A stretch of 64,000 bases of DNA from Sclerodactyla briareus (Eukaryota > Echinodermata > Holothuroidea > Dendrochirotida > Sclerodactylidae): NCBI GenBank assembly GCA_026419785.1, contig JAODTK010003999.1:186001-250000 (forward strand), given 5' to 3'. Each line of letters starts with the position of its first letter. Position 1 is the first letter of the stretch. The notes below the pieces were generated by a model. It saw only the letters and a program-made list of their open reading frames with translations. It was not told the origin of the DNA and did not search any database. Made by a program: the position numbers and the translations under genes. Positions 1 to 11,200 of this stretch are shown in pieces.

Positions 1-1025
1 TCTGACTTGAACGATCACAAACACTTCTGGACCCTGCTGATACAGCCGTGTGAATAACTCAACCGGCGCTGTCCCTCAGTGATATAACGCTCTCCTCGCA
101 ATCCCACCACTACTTGACCCTTTCATCAGCCTCACGAATTACTATTTTGGTATCAGCCTGGGGTCGAAGTACTACGTTCTTCGGCAATGTTCTCACCTCA
201 GATGGACCAATAACATTGGATACCAAAGGTGGACTCTATGATAAACCAACCAAAACCTTGAATCATCTATTTTACCTCCAAGGTCATCCCAGTCAACCAT
301 AGAGATTGAGATTTTCGGGTAACGTTGCGAGACTCAAACGCATATTAACCCTTTGGAGGTACAAGGAACCTTGCACAAGATCGTGATACGTATCGGATGA
401 CGAGACTCACTCCTACTACTCTACTACTAGGGCCAAAGCTCCGGCGCGTTCTGCCATTGTTTTCATCCCGCACGCTGCTATGTTGTCGGTTCGACATTAT
501 ATGCTCTTTATCTATATTCAATAATTCATATATGCCTTAATTGGTTTTCTCTGCAATCTGATTGGCTGCAGAGTTCAATTGAGACCGGTTTTGATTCACT
601 AGGATTGGCCATATTTCGTTTTTGTTTTTTAGCCCTCTGACAGTGCTGAAGCCCGATTGTTTTTTCACTATTGAATAGTCATAGTAACCAACCCACTAAT
701 CCAAACAAGATTTTTAAACTGAATTGCTTGTTTGTTCTGGATGTGTTGCGTTGATATATTGTGAGGTCACATAGCGTAGTCCATACGCACGCTTACAACC
801 GATGACAGTGAAATTCAGCGTGATTAACGACGAATGCGGAAGTTTGGCTGAATTGTGAGTCGAGACTGGGTTTGGTTGGTTCCTTCCGTTCGTAACCCTG
901 TTGTTTGGTCTGGTTGTTGGTATCTCAGAGTGCTCCTCGAAGTTTGCATAGGCCATATTGGTGATGCCCCTTCTCACCCCCCCCCCCAAACCGAACCTCT
1001 TACTATGCATTGTATACTTGAATTA
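1..1025. other. No gene recognised
   Basis: Mixed-composition sequence with only short reading frames and a C9 run near 979. I see no motif, RNA gene or second copy elsewhere in the window. Confidence 0.5.
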
Positions 1026-1029
1026 TAAC

Positions 1030-1118
1030 GTCCCATTCTCTATTATGAAAATCTGGCCCTTTCCTCCTATTATGAAATATCGACCCTTCCCATTATTATG
1101 AACAGCGGAGTTTTTCTT
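1030..1118. repeat. Degenerate ~25-bp minisatellite, left part
   Basis: About three units alternate ATTATGAAA-type words with GACCCTT/GGCCCTT words. The same alternation resumes at about 1960-2112 on the far side of the family A copy, so this looks like one array split by an insertion. Confidence 0.55.
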
Positions 1119-1155
1119 TTTTTGCTTATATTGAATAACGGCTTTTGCTATATGA

Positions 1156-1890
1156 ACTAGACATGTCAGTATAAACCGCCGCCGACCTGTACCGATATAT
1201 CCCAGCGGAATTCTTTGTGGACCTCGTTTAATAGATAGCGAGCATTGACTCATGTTTATCGATCTCCGTGTGACTTTGATATGACCTATAGACTACAAGG
1301 CATTCAGGACCAACTATAGTCCCACATTCCAAAAGTCTCGTTTAAAAATGGCAAAAATTATTGCACTAAATGATGCAAATTTTGACCTAGATGTATCTGG
1401 AAATGACCGACATGTTGCTTAGGACTCACAACAGTCACGTCCACCGATTTCGTCAAAAAATCCGACAAACTTTAGGAAATCGCTAAAGACACTCATACTC
1501 TGTATTAACGCAGAAAACGCAAAAAACAAATTTGGCTCCGAGACCATGAAATCACCGTCATGCTCTCGGGGACCAACTGTTTGTCCCCACCCACCGAGTT
1601 GCGTGTAATAAGACTTTTATTTGCGTTATTTGCCTGTATTATGCGCATGAACTGTGTAGAATAAGGCAGGCAGACATACAGTTATGCCCCCTTTTCGAAC
1701 TCAACCGAGATTTTACAAAAGCGGACATGTCATGCCGGTGTACCAAGTTTCAGACAAGCGAATAAGCTGTTGAAGGGTTCTGCGGTAACGCTAAATTTCC
1801 CGGCGGCAGCGTGGAAATGGAGGAGTAGCGCGGACACCGCCCCAAACATAATCTCCTTGAATATTACAGGGTTGCTGGGATATAATAATG
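1156..1890 (+). repeat. Family A interspersed element, copy 1
   Basis: The copy begins with an ACTAG-C-GTCAG-like start, followed by an AAACCGCCGCCG word and a TATATCCC-GC word. It continues through 'atcaccgtcatg…cggggaccaac' and 'gatgccc…ttcgaactca…gagatttt', and ends in a GGCGGC-rich stretch plus GGGATATAATAATG. The same order of landmarks occurs at 10186-11075 and 51826-52466, with 3' fragments at 3955-4193 and about 31750-31812. No protein is encoded. It is probably a non-autonomous transposon, but the class is unknown. Confidence 0.7.
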
Positions 1891-1959
1891 GACGCTTTTC
1901 GCTATTAGCAGTAAAGAACCTTTTCGCGTTTGAATATCTGGCTTCTTGCACGCTTATGA

Positions 1960-2112
1960 CATGGACCCTCCTTGTAATTATGGAAAACTGATCCTTTTGG
2001 CCATTATGACTAATCGAACTCTTTTAAAAAAGGGCCCCTTTTTTATTCTCAATCTCGACCCTTTTTGGTCATTGTGAAATACGGACCCTTCTCCTGGAAA
2101 TTGTACGGGCCT
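1960..2112. repeat. Degenerate ~25-bp minisatellite, right part
   Basis: About five diverged units of a GACCCTT…ATTATGAAATAC pattern continue the array seen at 1030-1118. Confidence 0.5.
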
Positions 2113-3954
2113 CAAGTTATGAACAAAAGGCATTTAAATGAAAACATCCGGAGCGGTCCCGCAAATTCCTAGGTGGCCCAGCCAGCCGCCTAGGCCGCCT
2201 ATCCTACTGTCCTACTTCACTTCATTTGAATGATATAAACATGGCTTAGTTTCAGAGTCAGATTTCACCAGGGATGGTTGGCATGCTAAATATAAATTAT
2301 TTACCGTGCATGAGTGATTGTTTTCAGATCGAGAATCCGTTGAACGATATTCTGGAAAGTTGAACTGGAAAAGTTGAACTGGCTCCTGGAAATACTCTGT
2401 CGCTGCAAAGCACTGAACATGACATAGTTTCTTACAGACGCAAAAAGGCACTTGGAACCAAATTATTAATTTTTTACATCAATATCCCACTCTTCAAATG
2501 ACCATACTCGAGATTGTTAGATCCACTTTTTTACAGTCTATAATCTTCAAGTTATGAAATGTTGTTTAGAATGTTCCTCTTCAGTGGATTTTATGATTGA
2601 AAGTATTTTTTCTCAAGGTAATCTGATCGGTCTTTGATGACATAGTTGATCCCCCCTCTGGACGGGAAAGCCGACAGCTCAGCTTCGATAACAACTTTTG
2701 AACAACCATCCCTGGGAACTTTCCCACATATCGACGGGCACTTTATCCACCGTGATCGATCAAATCTATGAAATATGGGACAATACTCTTCATCGAAATG
2801 TCAACTTTCCGATCCTTCTGCTATTCTGATACCTCACAAACTGTGACAGAACCCTAACCTATACGTGTCCTCTAAAACCCCATGAACCGTACTTTCAGAT
2901 AATATGCTAATTTCTGAAATATCCTATCAAATGAATATTGAAGTGATGAAAAACGAACCACTGACGGAGCTACACATTGATTCATGGACGTTTAATACCA
3001 TGTGGCATGCTCCACTAAATTTCAAGTGTTTTGCAAGACATGACAGTTGGGCGTTTGGGGGGGGTATTAACCTCGCATCATTTGAAATGGTCCATCTCTA
3101 AACTTCCATGATGCTTCCCTGCTATCCGTACCAACAAGCAACGACTCAGAGTTCTTGCTATTCAGGCACATACCTATCTGCCTATGTTGTTGGATTATCG
3201 CTTCAACCCAGTAAAATCACTAGTCCACTAAACTACTTTAGTTCTTCAATACCGTGTGCTTGTGGTAGCTTGTGGTACCAATTCCATTAAGTCCAGGTTG
3301 CCAGTGAATGTAGCCCACCGTCACTAATAACATGTTTCCTGGCTCATCAATTATTGATTGTAGACTGACTAAGTAGGCCCGGCTGAGAGTGTCAGTGTTG
3401 ATAACTGCCGCAGGCGTGCTGTCTCTAACTATGAATAACCTGTAGGTAAATTTCTATACTTGAATTGCCAATCCCACAATGCGGTATGCCTTCGGTTTTA
3501 CCACTAAGGGGTCATTCCCAAAGAGAATTGCAATCAAGGATGGAGGATTTGTAAAAGTAAATATCTATTGTGTGTGATGTATTGATCTGCAACGTCTATC
3601 AATGACATAATGGTTTGTAGGTCAAATGAGGTTGATTTTGGAAGACTAGGGTCCCTAACTCCTCAGTACTAATGGGCGCCCTGTTTTGATTTATTGTCAT
3701 CATCACACAATTTGCGTCACTATAGAGTCAGGTATAGTACCAGTCTAGTTGCAGAGTCTGAATTTTCTCCACCCGTAGTTTGATTTCGGCATATCCATTA
3801 CCCTATTAAATACGGTGCAATAAACTGGTGCAAAAAATATAAATGGGTGATCCAGTCTTCCGGGTAAAACGTGTTGGACACGAACTGTGGCCCTGGAGTT
3901 GTGTTGTTCATGAACTATTCTCACTTGTTTAAGATTATAGCTCAAATTTTTGCG
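2113..3954. other. No gene recognised
   Basis: AT-rich sequence with scattered short frames on both strands. None shows conserved motifs or convincing splice-bounded structure. Confidence 0.45.
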
Positions 3955-4193
3955 AGAACCTGCAAATGAGGGCAACAAGATATACGATAAGCCCATTTTC
4001 GAACTTATCCAGATTTACTCATACGGACATTGGACCAAGTTTTGGGTCAAATGTTAAATTGTTGAAGATTTAGAGCGCTTAACCGCCTAATTTTCCGGCG
4101 GCGACGGCGGCGGAGCCGCGGCGGCGAGACGGCGGCACACGGCCAAACCATAATATCCCCTCACCTTTACAGTTTTGCGGGGATATAATAATG
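3955..4193 (+). repeat. Family A, 3' fragment (copy 2)
   Basis: It matches the second half of family A: a 'cctgcaaatgagggcaaca' region, then 'gcccattttcgaactta', a long GGCGGC tract at about 4095-4135, and a CCAAACCATAATATCCCC…GCGGGGATATAATAATG end. The 5' half is missing or unrecognisable. The end sequence agrees closely with copy 1, which helps fix the 3' terminus of the family. Confidence 0.7.
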
Positions 4194-4570
4194 CAATTGT
4201 AAAAAATTCGCGTGGTGGTTCCAGTGACCACATTGTTCATACGAAGTTCTTTTCCTGTGTTGAAACTTCACGCGTGAGACAATGACTGCGACAGTACGGT
4301 CGGTTAGTGTTACTATGTTATTAAATTTCGCGGGTTTTCCTCGTTTATTCACGCTTTTTTTGTCACGATTCGGCATCGTAAACAAGTCAAAAGTTCGCTG
4401 TTGGTGTTAAAAAAACATAATCTTTATTTTTTTTAATATCGTGCAATAGTTCATATCATTCTATTAATGAGGAGATTATACTTGTTACTTCATTTCAACT
4501 GAGCCGTGGCGAATTGAACATTCAATATTGCAACTCATTGAAGTATTAGGAATTCTTGCACTCATGATTT
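4194..4570. other. No gene recognised
   Basis: AT-rich flank with short poly-A/T runs. No second copy was seen. Confidence 0.4.
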
Positions 4571-4572
4571 GT

Positions 4573-4775
4573 TTTACCTGTACAGTTTTTTTTTTTTTAT
4601 GGTATTGTTGCCGAGCAGAGGATCGAACATATTCGAGGCCCAGCAAGGATGCAGACATGGATACTGCACCAATTGGTAAGCTGCGAATCTCTCACCTTAC
4701 AGGGAATATAAGGCATTGCCTCCTTTGCGGTACCTTAATATGAGGGTGGGGTAATCACACGCAGATGTCAGATAT
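4573..4775 (-). repeat. SINE-like repeat, body fragment
   Basis: It shares the landmarks 'acctgtac', 'gagcagaggatcga', 'cccagcaagg', 'gcgaatctctcacc' and 'ggggtaatcacacgcagatg', in the same order, with 62235-62425. That second copy continues into a tRNA-like head read on the minus strand, whereas this copy lacks the head. A T-run of about 14 is inserted at 4587. Orientation is inferred from the other copy. Confidence 0.6.
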
Positions 4776-5155
4776 GATGGACTATCATAACCTATCGGGG
4801 GATTGTTTAATGCCAGAAAGTCAGCCTTTTGACTATTGAATGTGATGCTTGGCTCCGTCAAGATCATATCCCCCAATTTTGAAAATTAGGCATAATATAA
4901 TAATAACAATATAGTACTCAGGTATGTAAGAAACCACATACGCAGGCCCTAAATAAAAACCAAGCTTGCAGAATTCGTGCCGCCCTTTTTATGAGAAAAA
5001 TATATAGCTACAATGGAAGGTTCCACAGTATTATTTAAAATGCGATAGTACCAAATATCTCATTCACAATGGGGACAAAAAACATTGTATACATACTTTA
5101 CTGCGCTCCACTGAAACACAGGTTTAATATAAAGAACCATTCTCTTTCCGAATAT
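4776..5155. other. No gene recognised
   Basis: AT-rich filler between two repeat copies. No motif was seen. Confidence 0.4.
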
Positions 5156-5159
5156 AACC

Positions 5160-5367
5160 GAGCCCCAGAAAACTTGGACTTTCGTAACAGTGATACCCGG
5201 CGGCGGGTGCGACGCCCTTCGATCTAAGCTGTAAACTCTGTTATTCGTCGCTCAACGGGACCCGGTGATTCTAATACCAGCCATCGTAAATGACACACCC
5301 GGGCTGTAATGCGTTCGGTGACGTATTGGATCATATCATGTGACCGAAAGTTCATTCACTCTGTGGC
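5160..5367 (+). repeat. Family D repeat, copy 1
   Basis: A roughly 200-bp unit ends in the block 'TAATACC…GTAAATGACAC…ATGTGACCGAAAGTTCATTCACTC'. The same block ends copies at about 7555-7745 and 38425-38610. No coding content or terminal repeat was recognised, and the copies differ by substitutions and several indels. Confidence 0.6.
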
Positions 5368-6756
5368 GGAGGTCGAGAAGTCCACTCGCATGAATCATTC
5401 CAACATTCAGTCGCATACTGGTGTGGGTTGGCCAAATTGTCATAGTCGGTGTGAGTCGCCCCTCCCCCTTCCAAAGAAGACTAACACTGAAACAATGTTT
5501 AGAAGGAAATCTTGCCTATAAAGCATTTTTTGGACCTAACCAACAATTGAACCCTCATACTATTGAACAGTGAGAATACAACGAACAACGGGAAGCAATG
5601 AAGTACAGTACGTCAGGACCACTCATCCTGAACAGCTGAGACATCCTGAACAGGCTAAGACATGCAAGGAACAACGAATCTCCTCATGACATTTCTTCCG
5701 AATTCATTTCCTTTACTAGGATTACTGTGCATTCATGTAATAAGAGGGAGAGGGGGGGGGGGGGGGGGTACTGGCGCAATTTTTAGGAGCGGCGGCGTAT
5801 TACTCGGAAGAGGCATTGCATTATTCAGTGTACTTAACAGAAAAAGTCCAGCCAAATTAATGCTCTTTTGGTGTTTCTAAGTTAAAGAGAAAAAAAAAAA
5901 TCATTCAAATAATACTCTGTTCCATGTTTACAGCAGTTCGGTTGGGAAGATATGGCTTCCTCAAATTTCCTAAAATCGGTGATTTTGGTTTTATGTTGTC
6001 TATCACCAATGATTAGAGAAAAGTTAAGACCGAAAACGTTCCCTTAAAATTGGTAGATATGTCCGTCACCAATCGCAAAATTGCCAAATTAGCAGTGATA
6101 ATTAATAATCTATAAAGACTCGTAACTTTTAAACAGAACAGGATTGCTACAAACATAACAAAAGTTTGATGGCATGATTTTCATTGCACAATCATATCGA
6201 CATTTAAATGTTTTTGGCTGAACTTGCCCTTAAGTGTCAGGTTGGTCGCTAGGGTCAAAATTTTCAGTTACAGTCTGCCCACCATTATCGGGCCCGACAG
6301 TAGATTATACTCTGTCTGAGGCGAGCAGAGGACATGTGTCATATGCTTGAGATGCAAAAACGGATGATCAGATATTATATTTACAAAAGTAAGTAGGTTC
6401 AAACATGGTTGGCAACAGTTGCTGGGCTCCACTCCTGATCACGCCGAACCAATGACAACAGCGATTAGAGGGAGTCTTGAAATTAACTTTCCTAAAAACT
6501 ATATGCAGATAGGCCTGTATTTTGGTAAGGTTAAAACTCCTGGCCGACCTTCCAAGCTGGGAGTGCTGACGAGTAACCTGTGTGTGACCAGTCTATAGCA
6601 TCCACCAAACCAACCATCGCTACCATCTAATCATCTTGGCCGACATCACCAGCATACATGGTACGGAGCGTTTCATTTCTGTTTTTCCCCGATCTCCGAG
6701 AGGTTGCAGTCAAACTACTATTCGAAGAACTATGTTTCATCTCTGGCATCAAATAT
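5368..6756. other. No gene; contains a 17-G homopolymer
   Basis: Unremarkable AT-rich sequence apart from G17 at 5752-5768. Short frames here are chance-sized. Confidence 0.45.
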
Positions 6757-7353
6757 TAAAGGACAAACTGCCGGATGAAATTAAAAGAGGCCACCTATTA
6801 GCTTGAGGAAAAACTGACGTGGCGTGTGTCCAAACCCGAAGTTCATACGACTGTCCGTACAGAGTTACAGTCGTTTGAAATTGAAGGTACATGTGTACTG
6901 CGCAAAATCGAAAAAAGCGTCCCATCATGCAAATGATAAATGTGTCATACTTGCACAACCCTGCAAACAATCTTTGTTTTCTATCGAAATTCACCACATA
7001 ATGTTCACTTCGAAAAACATTCAATCCATGGATAGGATTGCTGTAGTGGGTTGGTTTTTTAAAGGTGTTGATGGTTATTTGGTAAGGGAAAGACAACGGT
7101 ACTTCTGCTAGAAAGTTGACTTGTGCACAAAATGAAACAATGAATAACATGACATAACTTCCGAGGTTGTCCAAGTGTGACGTCATGCGTTATTGCGTAA
7201 GGGATTCTTCTCGATTTCTCTGCTTAATGGCCCAGACTTTGAAGGTCAATAACTCCACATAGGGAAATCGCGGAATGGGAATTGGAAATGTAGAATAAAG
7301 TTTTCCATTCTGCCACGATATATCGGTTGTATCCCAGCCTGCAGTGTCCTTAA
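6757..7353 (-). mobile_element. Inverted-repeat (MITE-like) element, copy 1
   Basis: The left end reads TA-AAGGACAAACTG at 6757-6770 and the right end reads CAGTGTCCTTA at 7342-7352, so the ends are imperfect inverted repeats. The interior is the reverse complement of the element at 7886-8455, including the landmark 'ccaaacccgaagttcatacgac' that copy 2 carries inverted near 8370-8393. Length is about 597 bp, with no intact protein. TA beside the left end suggests a TA target site as in Tc1/mariner-type elements, but TTAA cannot be excluded. It is probably non-autonomous. Confidence 0.75.
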
Positions 7354-7554
7354 GAACGGGCACTGTTTCAAGAAGATAATGTTGTCTTTTTTTCCATTTC
7401 GGTGACGCCAATGATAAGTTATGGTATATCATGGCATTGTTTTCTCGTCTCAAAACAAGGGCGCTCTTTGTCTACTGGTTTCAATAGGAAGGAAGTATAC
7501 GCATCATTTTGCCGCGAGAACGTCAATGACGGATATTAAGCAGGGTATGCCAAT

Positions 7555-7745
7555 AACAGCGCGTGTTTTCAGCTTTGATACTTGACAGCGGTACAGGGGC
7601 TCTGATTCTCTATCGTTCAAAACGACACAGCTTTGCTCACGCAGTCCCGATTATTATAATACCCCCCGGTAGTAAATGACAAAAAACCCAGCTGTATGTA
7701 AACGTGTGGGTGTACTATGACCGAGGTTCATTCACTCTTGTGGAC
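7555..7745 (+). repeat. Family D repeat, copy 2
   Basis: It shares 'tttgatacttgacagcggtac' with copy 3 at about 38440, then the 'ATTATTATAATACCCCCCGG…ACTATGACCGAGGTTCATTCACTC' block common to all three copies. It lies in the gap between the two head-to-head inverted-repeat elements. Confidence 0.6.
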
Positions 7746-7885
7746 GGGTGAAACGTGTGGGGTCGGGACAGTGACTTAATAATGGAATGATGTGCTATGT
7801 GACACGAAGGAAACAGTACATTCAAAAGTGGTAAACTCGGGCCGGTTTCAAACGCTCCGTCTCTACACCGAAATCGATACCGCTC

Positions 7886-8455
7886 TAAAGGACAACTGAA
7901 GGATTGAATACAAAGAGGTCATGATCGTGAGAAATGGGAAAACTGGGTCTATAGGTCCAAACCCCATTCAATGCGATGTGGAGTTATTGGCATGCAAAGT
8001 TTGGGCCATTAAGCAGAGACATGGGAAGAATCTCAATTGCGCAATCACGCAATGACGTCACACATGGTCAACAAGGGGAAATATGCATTTTATTGCTCCT
8101 TTTGTTTGAATAATCAAACATGTTTAGCAGAAGTTCTGTGGCTTTCTCTCACCAAGTAACCGTCAACACCTACCAACCCACTACAGCAATCCTCTCCCAT
8201 AGAAAAATGTTCTTCGAAGAGATTGATGTTGGCATTTCAATAGAAACCAAAGAATGTTGCAGGTTGGTAAAGTATGACCTAATTACATTGGCAGATGGGA
8301 GGCCTTTCGATCTTGCGCAATACACATGCTGCACAAGGCACAACTCAAGGGCTGTAATTCTTGAAAGAAAGTCGTATGAACTTTTGGGTTTGGACTGACG
8401 CGTCAGTTCTTATCAGCTATATATTAGCTCTTTAAAAATCCTGCGTTGTCCTTTA
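7886..8455 (+). mobile_element. Inverted-repeat (MITE-like) element, copy 2
   Basis: The left end TA-AAGGACAACTGAAGGAT (7886-7904) and right end ATCCTGCGTTGTCCTT-TA (8438-8455) are imperfect inverted repeats with a TA on both sides. The interior carries 'aagtaaccgtcaacacctaccaa', 'aatgttgcaggttggtaaag' and 'gtcgtatgaacttttgggtt', all present inverted in copy 1 and directly in copy 3. Length is 570 bp. The 92-codon frame inside (8120-8398) is not conserved intact in the sibling copies and resembles no family I know. Confidence 0.75.
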
Positions 8456-8935
8456 ATTGTCGACTATATATCACTGAGAAAGATAGCAGCCTTCTAAACC
8501 TAGCCTACATGTGCTTTAATGTCATGGCAGATGGTCAGTGACATGAGAGCAACTTGAGGTGAATGCATTTTGTGGAGCGGAAGAGGCTCCTTGTTTCCTT
8601 GAAGTTAGAGGAAGCTATGCATTCATCACAGCCTGTATGTTTGCATGTATGCGTGTGTGACGCCTGTCTTGTTAACATGAGAACCCCAACTGGATGGGAT
8701 GAACTCATACGGATTGATTGTGGGTTTCCCATAATGAGTACATGATGATCCCTTTGTTTGGGGGTCAGGTAAGGTCAAGAGAGGTCAACGTCTGAAAATC
8801 TGGTTAACACGATAAATCCCAATGCTTGGTACGATCCTAAATTTAGTGTGCAGCTTTCTTATGGGGAGTCAAGAACCCATTGTTTCTTAGTATGGGTGGG
8901 GATAACCTCTAGTAAAAGAGAAGAAATTGTGGCAG
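8456..8935. other. No gene recognised
   Basis: Sequence between the copy 2 element and family E. It contains a short 'gtcaggtaaggtcaagagaggtca' cluster of AGGTCA half-sites at about 8764-8790. Confidence 0.4.
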
Positions 8936-9226
8936 AATTGATGCTGTAAGTGTTACCACTCAGCCTAATATTGCTTCAGTGGCCGAGCACAAAGTACCCA
9001 ACTATCTCATTCCTAGGCCGTATGATTAGGCTATATGTACCCAACAAACTTTTTATGTAGGAACTCCTAGGCCTGTATCAGGTGAACAGTGGAAAAACAC
9101 TTGGATCTACAATGGAAAGTCTAGCCAGCACCTACATCATGAAAGGTAATGACAGATCTTCCCAGAGAACTGCTGTTGTCCCCCTTCGCCTGTGTTCCAT
9201 CCCACCGCCATTCTGACAGATGACTC

Positions 9227-9648
9227 AGGACAACTGCAGGCTAGGATACAATTGAGGGTATATCGTGGAGAGTGGAGAAATGTATCTATATGGTCCTAAC
9301 CCAAATTTCAATGCGATGTTCCTGTGTGATTTATTGGCCCTTCCAATTGGGCAGTACTGTTGTCTTTCTCGCACCAAGTACCATCGACTAAATGTTTTTC
9401 GAAGTGAAATTAATGTTTGAATTTCAATAGAAAACAAAGAATGTTCGCAGGGTTGTGCAAGTAGACATGTTTATTTATGCATGAGGGGATGCCCGACGCG
9501 ATCTTGCGAACACACATGTTTAACAATGCCACAAATTTCAAAGAACTGTAACTCCGTAACGGAAAGTCGTAATAATTCCGGTTTTGGATAACGCTTCAGT
9601 TTGCACAGCTATTATATTAGCCTCTTTATAAATCATCCTGCAGTTGTC
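9227..9648 (+). mobile_element. Inverted-repeat element, copy 3, inserted in family E
   Basis: The ends AGGACAACTGCAGG (9227-9240) and CCTGCAGTTGTC (9637-9648) are a clean 12-bp inverted repeat. The interior matches copy 2: 'tttattggccc', 'tttctcgcaccaagtacc', 'aaacaaagaatgttcgcagg', 'gcgatcttgcgaacacacatg'. Length is 422 bp, internally shortened relative to copies 1 and 2 (about 570-600 bp). The uninterrupted sister locus near 15893 acts as a pre-insertion site and has TA at the corresponding place, although no clean TA duplication survives here. Confidence 0.8.
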
Positions 9649-9894
9649 ATTTGAACAGTCCCTTTTCTACCAGCCAGCATCCGGCAGCTCGAGGGAGTAA
9701 TGTAAACAAACCACTCTCACAGAGATATCAATGGGAAGGGCTTGGGGTAGACAACATTGGGTTAATAATTGGATTTAATTATAATCGGAATTACATTTGC
9801 AAAAATATAACTCGGCCTAGTAGGGGCCAGTCTCATCCACACACAGTTTCAACCTGATGCATGTACGGTTTAAAAGTATGGGTGAACGGACGAA

Positions 9895-9966
9895 CAGAAA
9901 AGGGCGAACGACGAACGAACGAACGAACGACACGAACGAACGAACGAACGAACGAACGAACGACGA
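9895..9966 (+). repeat. (CGAA)n microsatellite
   Basis: About 16 near-perfect tetranucleotide units form the tail of family E copy 1. Confidence 0.9.
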
Positions 9967-10185
9967 GAGACATGAATGACTGGCTAGAGGCTCAACCGCA
10001 GCTAAATGTAGCACCACCATATCAAATGGGACCTTTCCGAGTCTGCGCTCTTCGGAACTGAAATAAAGTTGGACAATAAGATTAAAACTACCGATAATGG
10101 GGAAAAAAATTCGTAATCGTTGTTGACCGCTCACTAATTTGCGCTTCGTCATTAGCTAGACCTATCGGCTAATTTTTGTTTTCTA

Positions 10186-11075
10186 AAAACTAGGCAGTGC
10201 AGGCGGATAAACCGCCGCCGTATATATCTCAGGCCGAAACGCCTTGTGGACCTCATTCAGAAGAAGGAATTAGTCTGGTGTTAAGACGATATCAATCTAT
10301 TCCTTACTGTTGATGTGATGGTACTCATCTGGCTGCAATAAAAAACAAAATACGCACTTTGAGGACAACCAGGGTCTCGTGAAGACAATCTGTTGTTACG
10401 GGATGAAACGCGGTAGGTTTCTGCGGGCCGACCTCCAGAATGTTGAAAAGGCTAACAAACAAGGACAGGAAGGAAAGCGCATTTCGGGCAGGGTTGTCAA
10501 CACGTCTTAACACCGATAAGAGGAAGCATATAAAATTATGTCCATTGGACCTCTAGTGACTTTAAAATGCTCTACCAGTTGTCAAACTGTAGTCCACATT
10601 CCCCCAGTTGGAAAAAGCAGAATCAGCAAACTGATCACTGTACCTTGAAATGACCTCGTCGTTTAGGACTAACAAAAGTCCATATCCACCGGGTTTTGTT
10701 CAAATCAGAGAAGTTAGAAAAATTGTGAAAACAACACAAATCGCCCTCTGGGTGACCTTAAAAATCACCGTCATGTGTTCGGGACCAACTTTTGGTCCCA
10801 AACCACCAAAGGTGTCGTGTGAATCGGATGAAGTATTTTCGTGTAACTGCAAATGGAGGGCACGGACATGCAGTGATGCCCATTCCAAACTTCATCGATA
10901 TTTCACAGAGAGGACAGTGTGTACCAAAGCTTCATATCAATCGGATTGAAGAGTTCGGAGCTATTGCTAACGGCTAGAGTTTCGGCGGCAAGGCAGTCGG
11001 CGGAGACGGCGGGGCCCATACACGCCAAACCATAATAGTCCCGGACACTTCCAGTGGCGCAGGAATCTAAATTAT
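10186..11075 (+). repeat. Family A interspersed element, copy 3 (near full length)
   Basis: The start reads ACTAGGCAGTGCAGGCGG, followed by a GGCGG-TAAA-CCGCC hairpin and TATATCTC. The middle has 'cctctagtgactttaaaatgctctacc', 'aaaatcaccgtcatgtgttc' and 'gggaccaacttttggtccc' (a palindrome at 10780-10798). The end is a GGCGGAGACGGCGG tract and 'cgccaaaccataatagtcccggacacttccagtggcg'. Together with copy 5 it defines a family of about 650-900 bp. The overlapping ~100-codon frames are not preserved between copies, so I do not call a gene. Confidence 0.75.
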
Positions 11076-11095
11076 TCACTCATTTGACAGGTCAA

Positions 11096-11200
11096 AGTAG
11101 TAGTGGTTACTACTACTACTACACTAATAATATACTAATACTACTACACTACTACTACTATACTACTACTCCTATACTACTCCTACTATATACTACCGGT
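11096..11200 (+). repeat. (ACT)n microsatellite, imperfect
   Basis: Roughly 30 trinucleotide units with scattered single-base indels. Confidence 0.9.

Larger units (their letters stand above)
8940..9970 (+). repeat. Family E repeat, copy 1 (interrupted)
   Basis: The left part (8940-9226) matches 15645-15890: 'agcacaaagtacccaact…ctcattcctagg', 'cacttggatc…acaatggaaagtctagcc', 'cagatcttcc'. The right part (9649-9970) matches 15893-16370: 'gtaaacaaaccactctcacagag', 'tgggaagggctt', 'gtttcaacctgatgcatgtacggtt'. It then runs into (CGAA)n. Between the two parts sits a 422-bp inverted-repeat element absent from the second copy, so the insertion came after family E was amplified. Confidence 0.7.

Noticed and set aside
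6749..7186. 145-codon minus frame
   Set aside because: Lies inside the inverted-repeat element; sibling copies do not keep the frame.
9817..10152. 111-codon minus frame with F-V-R-S repeats
   Set aside because: Caused by the (CGAA)n microsatellite.
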